Assembly: GCA_934045905.1 (NCBI GenBank)
Contig: OW203766.1
Span: 18,842,309 to 18,906,308 of the forward strand
Origin: Leuctra nigra
Taxonomy: Eukaryota > Arthropoda > Insecta > Plecoptera > Leuctridae
Reading direction: 5' to 3'
Length of the DNA: 64,000 nt
Below, piece after piece: positions 18,150 through 29,219 of the stretch. The first letter of the stretch is position 1. Every line of letters begins with the position of its first letter. The translations under genes and the position numbers were made by a program. Below the pieces are notes generated by a model. The model had not been told where the DNA came from. It saw only the letters and a list, made by a program, of their open reading frames with translations, and made no database searches.

Positions 18150-21100
18150 ACCTGTTTAAAACTAAGGTGTAAAAGCATCTTAGTGTGTCATGTCAATGAT
18201 GTGCCATTTTGGTTTATTGATATCTAGTAGGGCGTTAGCTCGACGCTGCCAAGCACTGCGTAAACAACAGATACTTACTAGCTCTACCAGCGCATTGAAT
18301 TTTCTTCTTTAATATTTTTCTCGTCCTTTATCAACTTGTGATGCCCCCCTTCTTTAATCATTGCGCATAACTTATTTTTTATTTTGTTTTGAAATCAATT
18401 TTATTTTGTCAGTTTTAATCGATGTGATTACATTTTCTTTTATGGTTAACACATGAATGTTAACATTTTAAATTTGGAGTCTTATTTTATGCCAAATTTA
18501 GACACAAAGTTAAATGCGGAGAAGGCGGCAGTTACATGGACGAAATAAATTCACTAATTTTTAGTGCGAAGGTGTTTTAACTACATTTGTTTGGCTTTCC
18601 TTTTAGATCTCAATCCTTTTAGGTGCTCAGCAGTATTTTTACTAGTTTTATTTTTGAAACCAGATTTCTCGACTAAGTAGATCAGTAATGCTAAAACCAA
18701 GCTGCCCTCGTTGGCTAAAAACGTGTTTTTGACTGAGGCTCTATTCTTGCTTGCGACTCTTAGGAACATCGACTACGTTACCGACAATCATAGTCATGAA
18801 CACGTGACACTGGACTCGATGAATGACAGGACTGATGACATACAAGTGGATTGTTTTGTTGATAGTTGTGCCTCAGCAACGCAAACCAAGCAATCACAGA
18901 TGCCATTTGAGATTCATCCCATTGACAAATAACTAATGAAATATTGTCTCGCTCTGCAACCAGTTACCAGGACATGCTCTTAAGGGGAAGGACCGGCTGA
19001 CTGCTCCTAGAGAATCAGCTCTAATTGCTATTGTGGGCGGGGTTTTTATAGGTAAATAAGGCGGGACCAGATTTGGCGACGAATTTGTTGTCATTTCTGT
19101 GATTGGTCTAGCTGGGAACAATGTTTGATATGAATATTTTCTTCCGACTTTAGTTCCCATGCAAAAAATGTAAACAGAAGTGAGATCGGATACCCCGAGT
19201 ATTGTTGTTATATCGCTGGGTCCAGACTGGTTACCAACTCAAATGACATCATTGGCATCACTTTCACAACACGAACAAAATCATCGAGGATCAAGAATAA
19301 TCACACGCAATAAAGTGTTCAACACTTATCTAATAGATTCAAAGATTGCAAATCCTTTTATTGATTTTTAACCATTATAACGGCGATATATGACACTGAT
19401 CTTATTTCACCACCTGAGAGTATAATGCCATTGGAAAAATTTGTTTACGAATAGGTATAGGTAGTCTCATTTCTCTCTGGGTTCTTTACTAAGAGAATAA
19501 TATTATCGCAATCAGAGCAAGAAAATCATTTTAGTTTTTGTGCATGTGGTTCTTGTAGTAGAATGTAGACACTGTCTACTGTCTACTTCTTGTAAGTAGA
19601 GAGTAGAAAATACGAAAAATAATGAAATAAAGTAATAAAAATACACATGAATATTTCCAGCCTTTTCTCCGGACTATATAAGTGGTATGTTGTGAAATTT
19701 ATAAATCAATGAATTAGGAAATTTTGAAATAATATCATATATTATTTCATTGCTCAAAACTAGTAGAAAAAATCAACAAAAAGTCACACACTTTATATGT
19801 TATATTTTGAAACCTTTGACACCTACATCGATTTTTTTTTAAATGGAATGGTTGGAGTAATGATAACGGTCAATACAACAATTAAATAATTATTCGCCGT
19901 TTGTCTGACAAATCATTGCTATCGGTGACCTAAACCTGTGTTCGGGATTAACGTGTGAAATAACACGTACAATGTATAATTATCATTCAGTTGCTATGAT
20001 ACACATTGCAACCAAAAATATTTCTTTACCTTTATAACATACAGTTTTCAGTTATAAATAATAAAATAGTGCATACAGTAGAGACACACATTGATGTGCT
20101 CTTAGCGAGCGTCGAAATTCATCTGTTATTCTGCACTAGTAATTGTAGACGGGAAAACTGTTCGACATTGTTGTCACAATGAGAATAAATACACATCGTG
20201 ACATAACCTTGCCGAGATTGACTCAAGAATAATAGATAGCCCGAGATGCTACTATTTACAGTGAATTATTATGGATGCTTAGAGAAGTGTTGCCGATTTC
20301 AACAGTTATTCAATTAGCAAAAATATATTTATATCTTCAAAAAAACATAAATATTCAAATTCAAATTTAAAAAATAGCATAAAAAATAATATTAAGTGAA
20401 GTCTTTATTAATACAACAGCGAATTTTCTTATGATAAATTAAATTGTTGGGAAGATTTGTACATGGCTGTTTTGAATATCAACATTCTATGTTTCTGAAA
20501 ATTTTCACTTACATTTTATCAACTTACAATGAAAATTTAATTTTAGGCCATTTCCAACATTTTAGACGGTATACACTTTATGATAGATAGATTTTTATAA
20601 ATTAGGTAAGATGATTTAGACAACTCTGAGGTCCGTCTGTCTCCAGTCGTCGTTGATTGTGTAAATGCCGGGGAAACTGATGATTATTGTTGACATACAA
20701 ACTCTCGCTATCAGTGCACTATTTATATTTCCATGCTGTCTCTTAGGACCCTCCCATCATCCCCTTCCACACCGTTACTGGAACTCCCAGAATGTTTACT
20801 TGCAACTTCAGTCGGTTTCAGTGCCCCTGGTTTTATGCAAAACTCATAACATTGATGGTGTGAGAAAGCAAATTGTGCCTCTACCGATCAAGTTAGAAAA
20901 AAAGTTTCAAGAGCAAAGTTGCTTGAAATTAAATCTAGTTTAAGCGTCGTTGAACCAATTTTTAAAATTATTAGTTTTATTTACTCAATAATTACGCAAC
21001 ATATAACTACTTATAACTTTAAGGTGATTAAAAATTTCAAATAAGTGGTCAACGCTGCATAATCTGCAATTCATTCTCCACAACTTTGTCGCTTTAACAT

Positions 21101-21530
21101 CTAGTCTATCTTCAACGAGACGGGACGATAACTGCTTTCCAGCCGAGGTCCTCATTCAGAGGCTCTTCCTTCCCCTTAATTGATATTTATTGATATTTAT
21201 TTTCTAGATGAATAAATGAACACATTTACTATACAAATAACATACCAACACACTGGCAACGAAATTATGGACTTGAGCACTTTTTCAAATTGATTGAAAT
21301 TGAAAACGATTCTTCTCAGTATGCACCTATTATTACAAGCTGATTATGTATCGAGAAAAGGGGAATGGAATCTACTTGCATGGTTTCCATTTATTGAGGA
21401 ATTTATGATTATTACATGAAAAGTCTAATTTGAAGTATGATTTTTATTTTTATTCCATTGGATATCTCGTGGTACGGATAGTCATTTAATTGTAGCCCTA
21501 TCTCAAACAAAATTAATTTAATGTTCATTA
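18150..21530. other. Upstream region of gene A, no gene seen
   Basis: Segments at 18150-18320 and 18560-18730 align with 29220-29370 and 29490-29700 upstream of gene B. A conserved block (CAAGCTGCCCTCGTTGG..AAAACGTGTTTTGACTGAGG) may be regulatory or an untranslated exon. The rest, about 18740-21530, is AT-rich without a supported gene. Confidence 0.5.
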
Positions 21531-22129
21531 AAATATTGTATCTTTGGTCATTATATTATTTGGTGCTTTAGGTGCGGTCAAAGATTATTTAGATGCTATC
21601 CTGCCTTTAATGTTTTTTAATTAATGAGAGATAACTTTATTGATAAACACTGCCATAAAATGGATGCCTCAAAGACACAGAGCATTATTGATATCCTAGG
21701 TACATTTGAACCTTAGAAAATACAAATCAAAACAACATAAAAATTCAGCTGCAAATCAAATAATCTTTAGACTCTGATAGTTTATTATACATGGTTATAG
21801 TTTTATTATTTATACATATTATACATTTCGCTTCAAATTCAACCCAAAACGTACGAGTATGTAAACATTATAAAATACCGAGACAGAGAGAGAGGAACTC
21901 TCTAAACTAAATTGACCTAATCAAATTAAAATTATGAAAGAGTAACATTTTTAGACAAGGATACTAATTGTATTTTTTGAGCAACTGGTCGTTCATCCCA
22001 GCAAAATAGTTACATACTTACTTTACAATACGATCTTTGGTAGCAGGCATAATTTTATTCCGGTTTCGTATACAGTTTTATTAATGAAACAATTGCTGAA
22101 ATAAGAATATTCACAAAAATGCAATATGT

Positions 22130-23450
22130 TATCTAGTGGAGCGGTCGCTCCACGCCAGCCAAGTCGTACGGCGCGCGCACACTCTCATATAAAGGCTGGA
22201 GCAAACCCACTTTTACTGTAAGCATCAAAGTGGCATTTTCGGCCTACTGGATCTCAAAATTGATAAATCTCACATTGTTGCGAAATATCTTAATTTCGAG
22301 CTATGGCCCACCCTACAACATATACCAAATTTGGGAACAATAGGTTACGGCCTTTGCGAGCTAGAGGGCCGTGAAAACCGTGTTTTAGGGCGGTTTTAAT
22401 CTTAGTAGTAGTAGTAGTAGTAGTCTCCTGGAATTCAAATCCGGTAACAAGGCCACAGCCTAAACGGCTGAATCGATCGATCTCAAATTTTTACCACGTG
22501 TGCACTTTGGCGTCTGATTTGCCCTCGCCCCCATGAATTTTTTTGTACCACCATTTTGAAAACGGAAGTGACATCATATCTCGACAACGGCTAAACCGAT
22601 TGGAACTAAAATAGCGCCAAACGATTCGGACGGTCAACTATATGGATTATCAATAGCAACAGACTAAAATTTATGTTAACGAAACCGGAAATGACGTCAT
22701 GAAATTTGAAATACATCGATTGGCATTTCGGCAACAAATTTGATCCGATTATTTTGATATTTATGTAACGTATGTACTTTTGATATCTCATTTGACTTGT
22801 TATAAAAACAACCGGAAGCCGCCATTTTGAAACCGGAAGTGACATCATATCTCAATAACGGCTAAATAGATTTGAACGAAACCAGCGCCAAACAATTTAG
22901 ACGGTCAACTTTATGTATTATCATCAATAATATTTGCAGTTTCGCATACCGAAACCGGAAATGACGTCACACATTTTAAAAATCTCACAAATTTACATTT
23001 TGATGCAATAAATATACTATTAGAGACAGCGTATAATAAAATGTAATCATGTTTAAATTATAATACAAGGGGTCAGTGATTTCAGCAGCCATTTTGAAAC
23101 CGGAAGAAACCCCATATCTCGAAAACTGGTTGACAGATCGATATGAAACTAGCGCCAAACGATTTAAAAGGCCATCTCTATGGAATGGGAACAGTCAAAC
23201 TAGAATTTTCCTATTTATGAGACCGGAAATGAAGTCATTAAAATTTATAAATTATTGTAATCCCCACCTATACAATAAATACATATTCAGAATGCTTAAA
23301 ATGATGCACATCATTGATAGTTATAAATTCTATGTGGCAGTGCAGAAAGTTCAGCAGCCATTTTGAAACCCGAAGTGTTGCCATATCTCGGAACTGGGTT
23401 GACCGATTGGAATGAAACCTTTGCTATTCTTCATGAGAATAACCAAATTG
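22130..23450 (+). repeat. Degenerate ~265-bp tandem repeats in copy B
   Basis: A block reading GCCATTTTGAAACCGGAAGTGACATCATATCTC, ACGGCTAAA, AGCGCCAAACGATTTAGACGG, then ACCGGAAATGACGTCA recurs about four times, near 22550, 22820, 23085 and 23350. It is missing at the homologous place in copy A (8.5-8.65 kb). An (AGT)n microsatellite lies at about 22406-22425. No coding frame or TIR was seen. Confidence 0.65.
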
Positions 23451-23532
23451 TAAAGGGTGATTTTTTAAAAGGATTTAGTAATTGTTGATTCGATTGTCAC
23501 AAGTTGTAAGAATAAACTAAAAAATGGAGTGA

Positions 23533-23947
23533 AATCCCCATAAAAAACACTTCGTGTAAAAATAACAGCCAAGCCAAGTCTCTTCAACTAAAAAAAATAT
23601 GAAATCTAAAAATTCTGCACTGTAAAGTAGTGATATCAAAAAATGAGCCAAGTAAAAACTTTATTTGAAAATCAAAAAATACTTGGCGCATCGTTTTTTT
23701 AGGGCATTATAGGTATACTATGTATATGTATGTATATTTGATGTATATTTTATAATTGGCATATACTTTCAAGCTATTTATATACACGATGCGCCAAGTA
23801 TTTTTTGATTTTCAAATAAAGTTTTTACTTGGCTCATTTTTTGATATCACTACTTTTCAGTGCAGAATTTGTAGATTTCATATTTTTTTTAGTTGAAGAG
23901 ACTTGGCTTGGCTGTTATTTTTACACGAAGTGTTTTTTATGGGGATC
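23533..23947. mobile_element. ~415-bp foldback MITE
   Basis: Left arm 23533-23693 (AATCCCCATAAAAAACACTT...ACTTGGCGCATCGT) and right arm 23786-23947 (ACGATGCGCCAAGT...AAGTGTTTTTTATGGGGATC) are almost perfect inverse copies of about 160 bp around a 92-bp AT-rich loop. It lies just 3' of gene B and is absent from copy A. Confidence 0.88.
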
Positions 23948-24258
23948 ATATTTACACGTATATCGATTTCCGGTTCAGCATTATGTTTTACCAGAAAGAA
24001 TATTTTAGAGAATCAAGATCATTATAATCAGAAAAATTATCAAAGTAACCCGTTGCAATTTGACGATATTTAGGATTTTGGATTATTCTGCATTTCAGAA
24101 AACGTGAATTCATTATTCTAACCTAAAATCCCTTAATCGTTATCTTATGGTAAAATCTTAGACAAAACATCTGAGGTTTCTGAGGTTTGGAGTGTGTGAC
24201 TGCACAGCAAACTTAATAATTTACTAACCATATTCGTGCACGTCATTCTCTATGCATT

Positions 24259-27200
24259 TTATAAGAATGATTTTGGTGTTCTCTTCTGAGGCGATTTCCT
24301 TCTGTACGGGAACATGTCCACGTAGGGCACGTTCAGAAACACTCGGTTTGCGACATCAATGATTACCGGGTCCCAGCTCCTCGAGATGTCTTTGACTCTT
24401 GCCTTGTAGAAGACTGGCATGAACTTGTTCATAAACAGGAGAATTGCATCACCTGGAAGACAAGTTCACTGTTAAAACTCCAGCCATTCGGAGGGTTTAT
24501 TATTATTCATACAATCAAATTTACCTTATTCTATATTCTATAGGGTAGCTGCACCCTGGTTGCTATAGGTAACACACCTCAATCTTGTTTAGTTTGCTGG
24601 GAGGGTTGTGAAAGAAAGATATTAAAAAGAAAGACAAATGTGTAATCAAATAAAATAAGGAAATAAAATCAAGAAAGATAATGATTACTTATTTACTTAT
24701 TTACTAAAAGCAACTGTCACCCATTTAGATTTTGGTTAGCTGTGATATCTTGTAATGCTATCATCTAAAAAAATTCTCAATGAGCATGCAATTGATTAAA
24801 TTTCCTCTTCCTGATAAGTTTGGTATTATATTAAATGAATTACTTTCCTTTGGACAGGACACAAACTTTATTTTTTATTATAAATTGCACAATATTTCGG
24901 CCACTGTCTGCGGCCTTCTTCAAGTGTATGTAACAATTATTGAAAAATTGACAGGTATAAAACATTATGATTAAAAAAGACAAACAAATCACAATCCATT
25001 AGGCTTATCAATGGGGAAAAATAGAATGGGGAAAAATAGGAAAGATATGGAAAGAAGAGAGGTGGGCTAGGAGAAGGTTTAAGGAGGCGGCTACGATGGA
25101 GGTATTGAGAAGAGAAGGAATCAAGACAATAAGCCAACCGAGCTACGAGTTCAACGTCATTTGGACAAGAACAGTTAAAGACCAGGTAATGAGAAGATGG
25201 CAAAGTGTGAAAAGTAGTTAAGTGGAAGAAAAGTAATAGAACAAACAAAATTTTGATGTCAATTTTTAGAACGTATTAGTTTAGGATTAGAAATGTCAAC
25301 CTATTTATTGGCTTATCTTTTGTTTGAAGTCTTTGGTTTTTGATAAGCCTAATGGATTGTGATTTGTTTGTCTTTTTTAATCATAATGTTTTATACCTGT
25401 CAATTTTTCAATAATTGTTACATACACTTGAAGAAGGCCGCAGACAGTGGCCGAAATATTGTGCAATTTATAATAAAAAATAAAGTTTGTGTCCTGTCCA
25501 AAGGAAAGTAATTCATTTGAGCATGCAATTGTAACACAAATTTAACATTACTTTCGTTCCCTTACCGTTGCGTCAATGCCAGACTGTTTTAACTTCTAGT
25601 CCCTTGCCGTTACGTCAATTGTAGGTAGGCCGTTATACGTTTTAGTTAGTAGTTTTAGTTAGTTAGTTAGTAGTTTCATTTAGTTAATATAACTAATAAG
25701 TTAAGTAAGTAATATAACAATATAATAAGTAATATAACTAATATATTTTTATTCAATTTTTTAAACGATTTTCTATTTCTGTTATAGGCTTTTATTGATG
25801 ACATCGTTTCATTAGCGTTAAAAGGTTCAAATAAAAATTGTAGGAACCACTTACGTAATCTAAAATATTTATGTTTGTTTACACCATTTACACTATGTAG
25901 CATATATTTTTTTTAAAATTTCATTCATTATTGTTGATTATTATTCTGATTATTTGTATACCTTGTTGCAAGGCCGAGACGTTTTGAAAATAAAATGTTT
26001 TAAGCATTGGATCAAGAAATCGTCGTATCGTGAATGCGGCTGTGTCCAAGCAGCGATGGTCCAAAGTTCGATCGGAAGTTAACTTTATGTAGAGCTTTTC
26101 TCATACTTACTAACAGCTTTGTTCCTCGAGAAGAGATTGGAAGCGTATATCTTGAAAGTGCGGATTCTAGGACGGAAGATCGTCGAGTCCAGTAGCGTGT
26201 AGGTCTTCCCGTCTTCCTTCACTATTGGTCTTCCGGATATTTTCCACGTTCCTTCCATTCCTCCTACAGATATACAAAGTTCATGTTCATAGACGACGAA
26301 CAGTCGGGGGAAAGGACATTTTTATATTTTCACGTACGTAGAATGATAGATTCCATTTTTGTAAGAACATTTTAGTGAACAAATTTGAAAAACGTGACAG
26401 TACTGTATTTTCGTCTATTTATAACCAAGACAATGAGCTTATGAAATATTGCTATCTGTTTTGAGAAGTTCATCGATGAAACATCCGAGATGTAATTTTT
26501 TTTAGAATGATTGCAATAAAAATCCATAAAAACGTTGAAATCAGCAAATCAATTGGAAATTACTTTGATAATCCTTATAAAAGAGAAATAAAAGTGTTAC
26601 GTGCCGAAGGTGAGATTGTGAGATCCTTTCTCATTGATTGCCTGATTGAGGAAACGAGCCTTAGCGTCGTAACGACCCTCGCCGGTGATCTGGGGGATGT
26701 AGACGTCGACCTCCATCTGGAAGCTCGTCTTGTTGGCAAAGTATGATCTAGAAGAAGACGGGAAACCGTTGTACCTCAGAGTACATTTCAGTGATTCTTG
26801 AAGTGAGCTCAAAATCCAATTTACTTCATCCAATCATATTGTAATGTTGACATGACTCGTTGTGCAAGAGAATACTTCAATATAACTGTATTTGTTGGCA
26901 TCAGTCAAATGGCAATTGCTGAGATTGATTACCTACATCATTCCAAAAGTGAGCAAAGCAAAATCGAAAAAAATGGATTTCCGCCCTTCTACCTCTGATG
27001 TACAGATACTTGAAAGACTATACGTTATATTGTTTTTTATATTGTTTCAACTATGGAAGGTCACGGAGGGGGTTATATATGCTGTTATTGTATGTGTATT
27101 AATCATTAGTATAAGCTATTTTGTAAAACATACGGACACGGTTGCTTGGCAGCGAATCGCCAACGCTCTTCTAGATGCATTTGCATGCAATACAAATGCT

Positions 27201-29163
27201 CGCTTATCAACGCTACCACACAGAGTGTTTTCCGATGATATATCTATTAGTATGCACATTATCTCTAGCAGTAATTACCTGACGTCTCGGACTTGTATTG
27301 ATTTCACACCCCATACAGTGTTGTTGTAAAAGATGGCTTTGCTCTTGAATGAGTTCTGATTGTATTCCAATACCATCTCCGGTACGAACAACGGGTCCAA
27401 GATGTTGATGTCAAACTCCGGAATACCTGAGAATTTAGGAAGTTAATTAACTAAAATCACGAGAATTGTCAAGAGTTTTAATAATATTGAAACATTGATG
27501 AGGGATCTGAAATTCATTCCGAAATACAAAATGCATGTTTGGTCAATAGATAGATTATGGTGTAACGGCGCGTCAACGACGAGGTTATATTGCGCACATT
27601 AATTTTTAATTTAAACTTTTTGATAAGTGGAGGACATGGGGAGGGGGCGACCTAAAGGGCCCGATCCGGGGGAGTCTGAAACTGGTGGGAAAGCCAGTTC
27701 AGAATGGGGACAGACCGGAGAGGGGGAGGCTTTGGGCGGGTGGAACCCGATTTCAGGGGGATCACCAACTCGAGGAGGGTGGCCGGCCCGAAGGGCCCGC
27801 GAATTTGGGGAGGTCGTATTACATAACAATTATTAGTTGTATTATGTTCATCAATTTATATGTACCTAATGCTTTTACTCGTAATACCCCTAATCCCCAA
27901 GTTCAAAAATTTAATATTACAGTCAAAAATCTAATAAAATTTGTAAATTTCGTACGAGTGCTCGTACAATCGAGCGTGACGTAAAAAACGTTATACCCAA
28001 TGAAGGCATTCAATCTGCCATCTCAGTTTGTTACATTATTTGTCGAAAGTTCATTCAAATCAAGTTCAGACTTCTTTTGGACATGATGGTACACACTTAC
28101 CTCGGGGAGCAAACACAGGGATCAGATTTTGTAAAGTCGATTTGAAACATTTGTTAAAATCTGGATCATTTCTGAAGCACGTCACGTGATTGGCTGGCAT
28201 CTTTGCTGGAAAACAAATGACATGATCGGTTTTGAGTGAGCGAAATGAGCGTCTCCTTTTCGCTCACTTGGCACGGATGTCTCTTTTGGTTTTGTTTTGT
28301 TTTGTTTGTCTGTCCGTTCCGATATACAGGTCACACCGTTTATCAGATCGAGCTGAATTTTTGCACACATGAAAGGACTACAGCTGATGCAGACCCATTT
28401 TTTTTTAAATCGGTTGGTTTATATTTTAAAACCATTATCTCCTAATTGGTTGACCTGATTAATTTAAAATTTTGCCAAGTCATTGCGACCAACATCTTAT
28501 CAAATCTTACAAAGTTTCAGCCAAATTCTCCAATTAAGTGAAATTTAAAAAAAATCCGATTGTTCGAAAATCAAAATGTTTCGATTCTGTTCAAATTTTG
28601 CATGGTGACCAATCTCATATTATATACATTTCAGCCCAATTGGTCAATATTTATTTACAGACTTGTTGCCATTTTAAGAGTTTTGAAATAGCTGTCAAAG
28701 CAGATTTTCAAATGTTTTATCATGGCACATGGATCTGTTATTATATTCCAGAGTGTGGATATCACAATATCCCTAGAAAGTTTATCTGTACCTCAGAGAT
28801 AGAATGGCGGAAGTCCATTTCCTATATATTGCACACATTTAGAATCATGCAATCTAGCTCTATCAATTTCCTTTTGACTGATGTTTATACTGAGTGATGT
28901 TTATAACCCAACAATATGGTTAGAAGTATTCTCTTACACAGACATGCCACCATTATGAATGGAGGAAATGAGAATTACTGGTAATTATGAACTCACCTCA
29001 AGATTCATTTATAATTGACTTCCGCCCTTCTACCTCTGAGGTACTGGTATTATAACAAGGATCTCTATTGCTACTCACGCATCATTACTGCTGCCGTTAG
29101 CGCCACTAGAGGCGCCACCCTCAACACCGACCACACACAAATGTCAGCACTTGACAACTTCAT
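24259..29163 (-). CDS. Takeout/JHBP-family secreted ligand-binding protein, gene B (six exons, 275 aa)
   Basis: The exons, in gene order, are 29163-29079, 28205-28101, 27426-27279, 26747-26605, 26263-26111 and 24452-24259. Every exon has the same length as in gene A (85, 105, 148, 143, 153 and 194 nt). Phases agree, the stop is TAA, and intron 4 again needs a GC donor. Signal peptide and cysteines C38 and C48 are conserved, as are RGIPEFD, LDPLFVPE, TVWGV, FQMEVDVYIPQI, GTWKISGRP and the C-terminal DVANRVFLNVPYVDMFP. Hand-counted nucleotide identity to gene A is 100% (exon 1), about 94, 76, 81, 95 and 86% (exons 2-6). Changes in the middle exons alter many residues lining the family's ligand tunnel region, so a different ligand is possible; that is inference. 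Sequons NNT, NKT and NLT are present. Both paralogs look functional, and neither has a stop or frameshift. Confidence 0.93.
24781..25531. mobile_element. Foldback element in intron 5 of gene B, flanked by 14-bp direct repeats
   Basis: TGAGCATGCAATTG at 24781-24794 recurs at 25518-25531. Inside, arms of about 180 bp (about 24834-25013 and 25333-25517) are inverse copies, reading AATGAATTACTTTCCTTTGG at the outer end and TTAGGCTTATCA at the inner end. The 320-bp centre is purine-rich on the plus strand and holds a short 46-codon frame (MEVLRREG...) of unknown meaning. Intron 5 of gene A lacks it. Confidence 0.78.
26771..27002. mobile_element. MITE of the TACCTCTGAGG family in intron 3 of gene B
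   Basis: This copy is orthologous to 11344-11630 but without the SINE stub. The right TIR, TTTCCGCCCTTCTACCTCTGATGTA, is well kept. Confidence 0.7.
27547..27814 (-). mobile_element. Reverse-oriented, truncated copy of the 455-bp retroposed repeat
   Basis: It reads as the complement of 16480-16934, starting with the tail end (TAGATAGATTA), then GGCGCGTCAACGACGAGG, GTGGAGGACATGGGGAGG and GAACCCGATTTCAGGGGGATCACC. It stops about 180 bp short of the full 5' end. It lies in the same intron as the copy in gene A but in the opposite orientation. Confidence 0.8.
28230..28720 (+). repeat. Interspersed repeat, 'GAGCTGAATTTTTGCACACA' family
   Basis: This copy in intron 1 of gene B is orthologous to 17160-17530. 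It begins GAGTGAGCGAAATGAGCGTCTCC and contains CACTTGGCACGGATGTC and AATCTTACAAAGTTTCAGCC. Confidence 0.6.
28788..29043. mobile_element. MITE of the TACCTCTGAGG family in intron 1 of gene B
   Basis: The TIRs are GTACCTCAGAGATAGAATGGCGG and its inverse ending CTACCTCTGAGGTA. It lies 35 bp from the exon 1 donor, as in gene A. Confidence 0.8.
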
Positions 29164-29206
29164 TTGTAGCACTAAATAAATTGCAATTTGAGAGCGTCTT
29201 TATGTA

Positions 29207-29218
29207 GGTATTTATTGG
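29207..29218 (-). promoter_or_regulatory. Candidate TATA-like core promoter of takeout-like gene B
   Basis: CCAATAAATACC on the minus strand is identical in sequence and spacing to the site upstream of gene A. Confidence 0.4.
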
Positions 29219-29219
29219 A

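Larger units (their letters stand above)
8345..21830 (-). repeat. Segmental duplication, copy A
   Basis: The left edge (about 8345-8510: TTATACATTATTATACATT, AAACATTATAAAATAC, GAGACAGAGA, TAGACAAGGATA) recurs at 21830-21985, exactly where the right edge of copy A ends. The right edge of copy A (21530-21830: ATTATATTATTTGGTGC, ATTTAGATGCTATCCT, ACACTGCCAT, TTGATATCCT) recurs at 30045-30420. Between these edges lie homologous takeout genes and several shared repeats. Copy A is longer because it gained a LINE, a foldback element and other insertions. Confidence 0.85.

Noticed and set aside
26892..27329. 145-codon plus-strand frame with membrane-like segments
   Set aside because: It runs across a MITE and an intron of gene B and into exon 3 of gene B on the opposite strand. 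The equivalent frame in copy A is not preserved.
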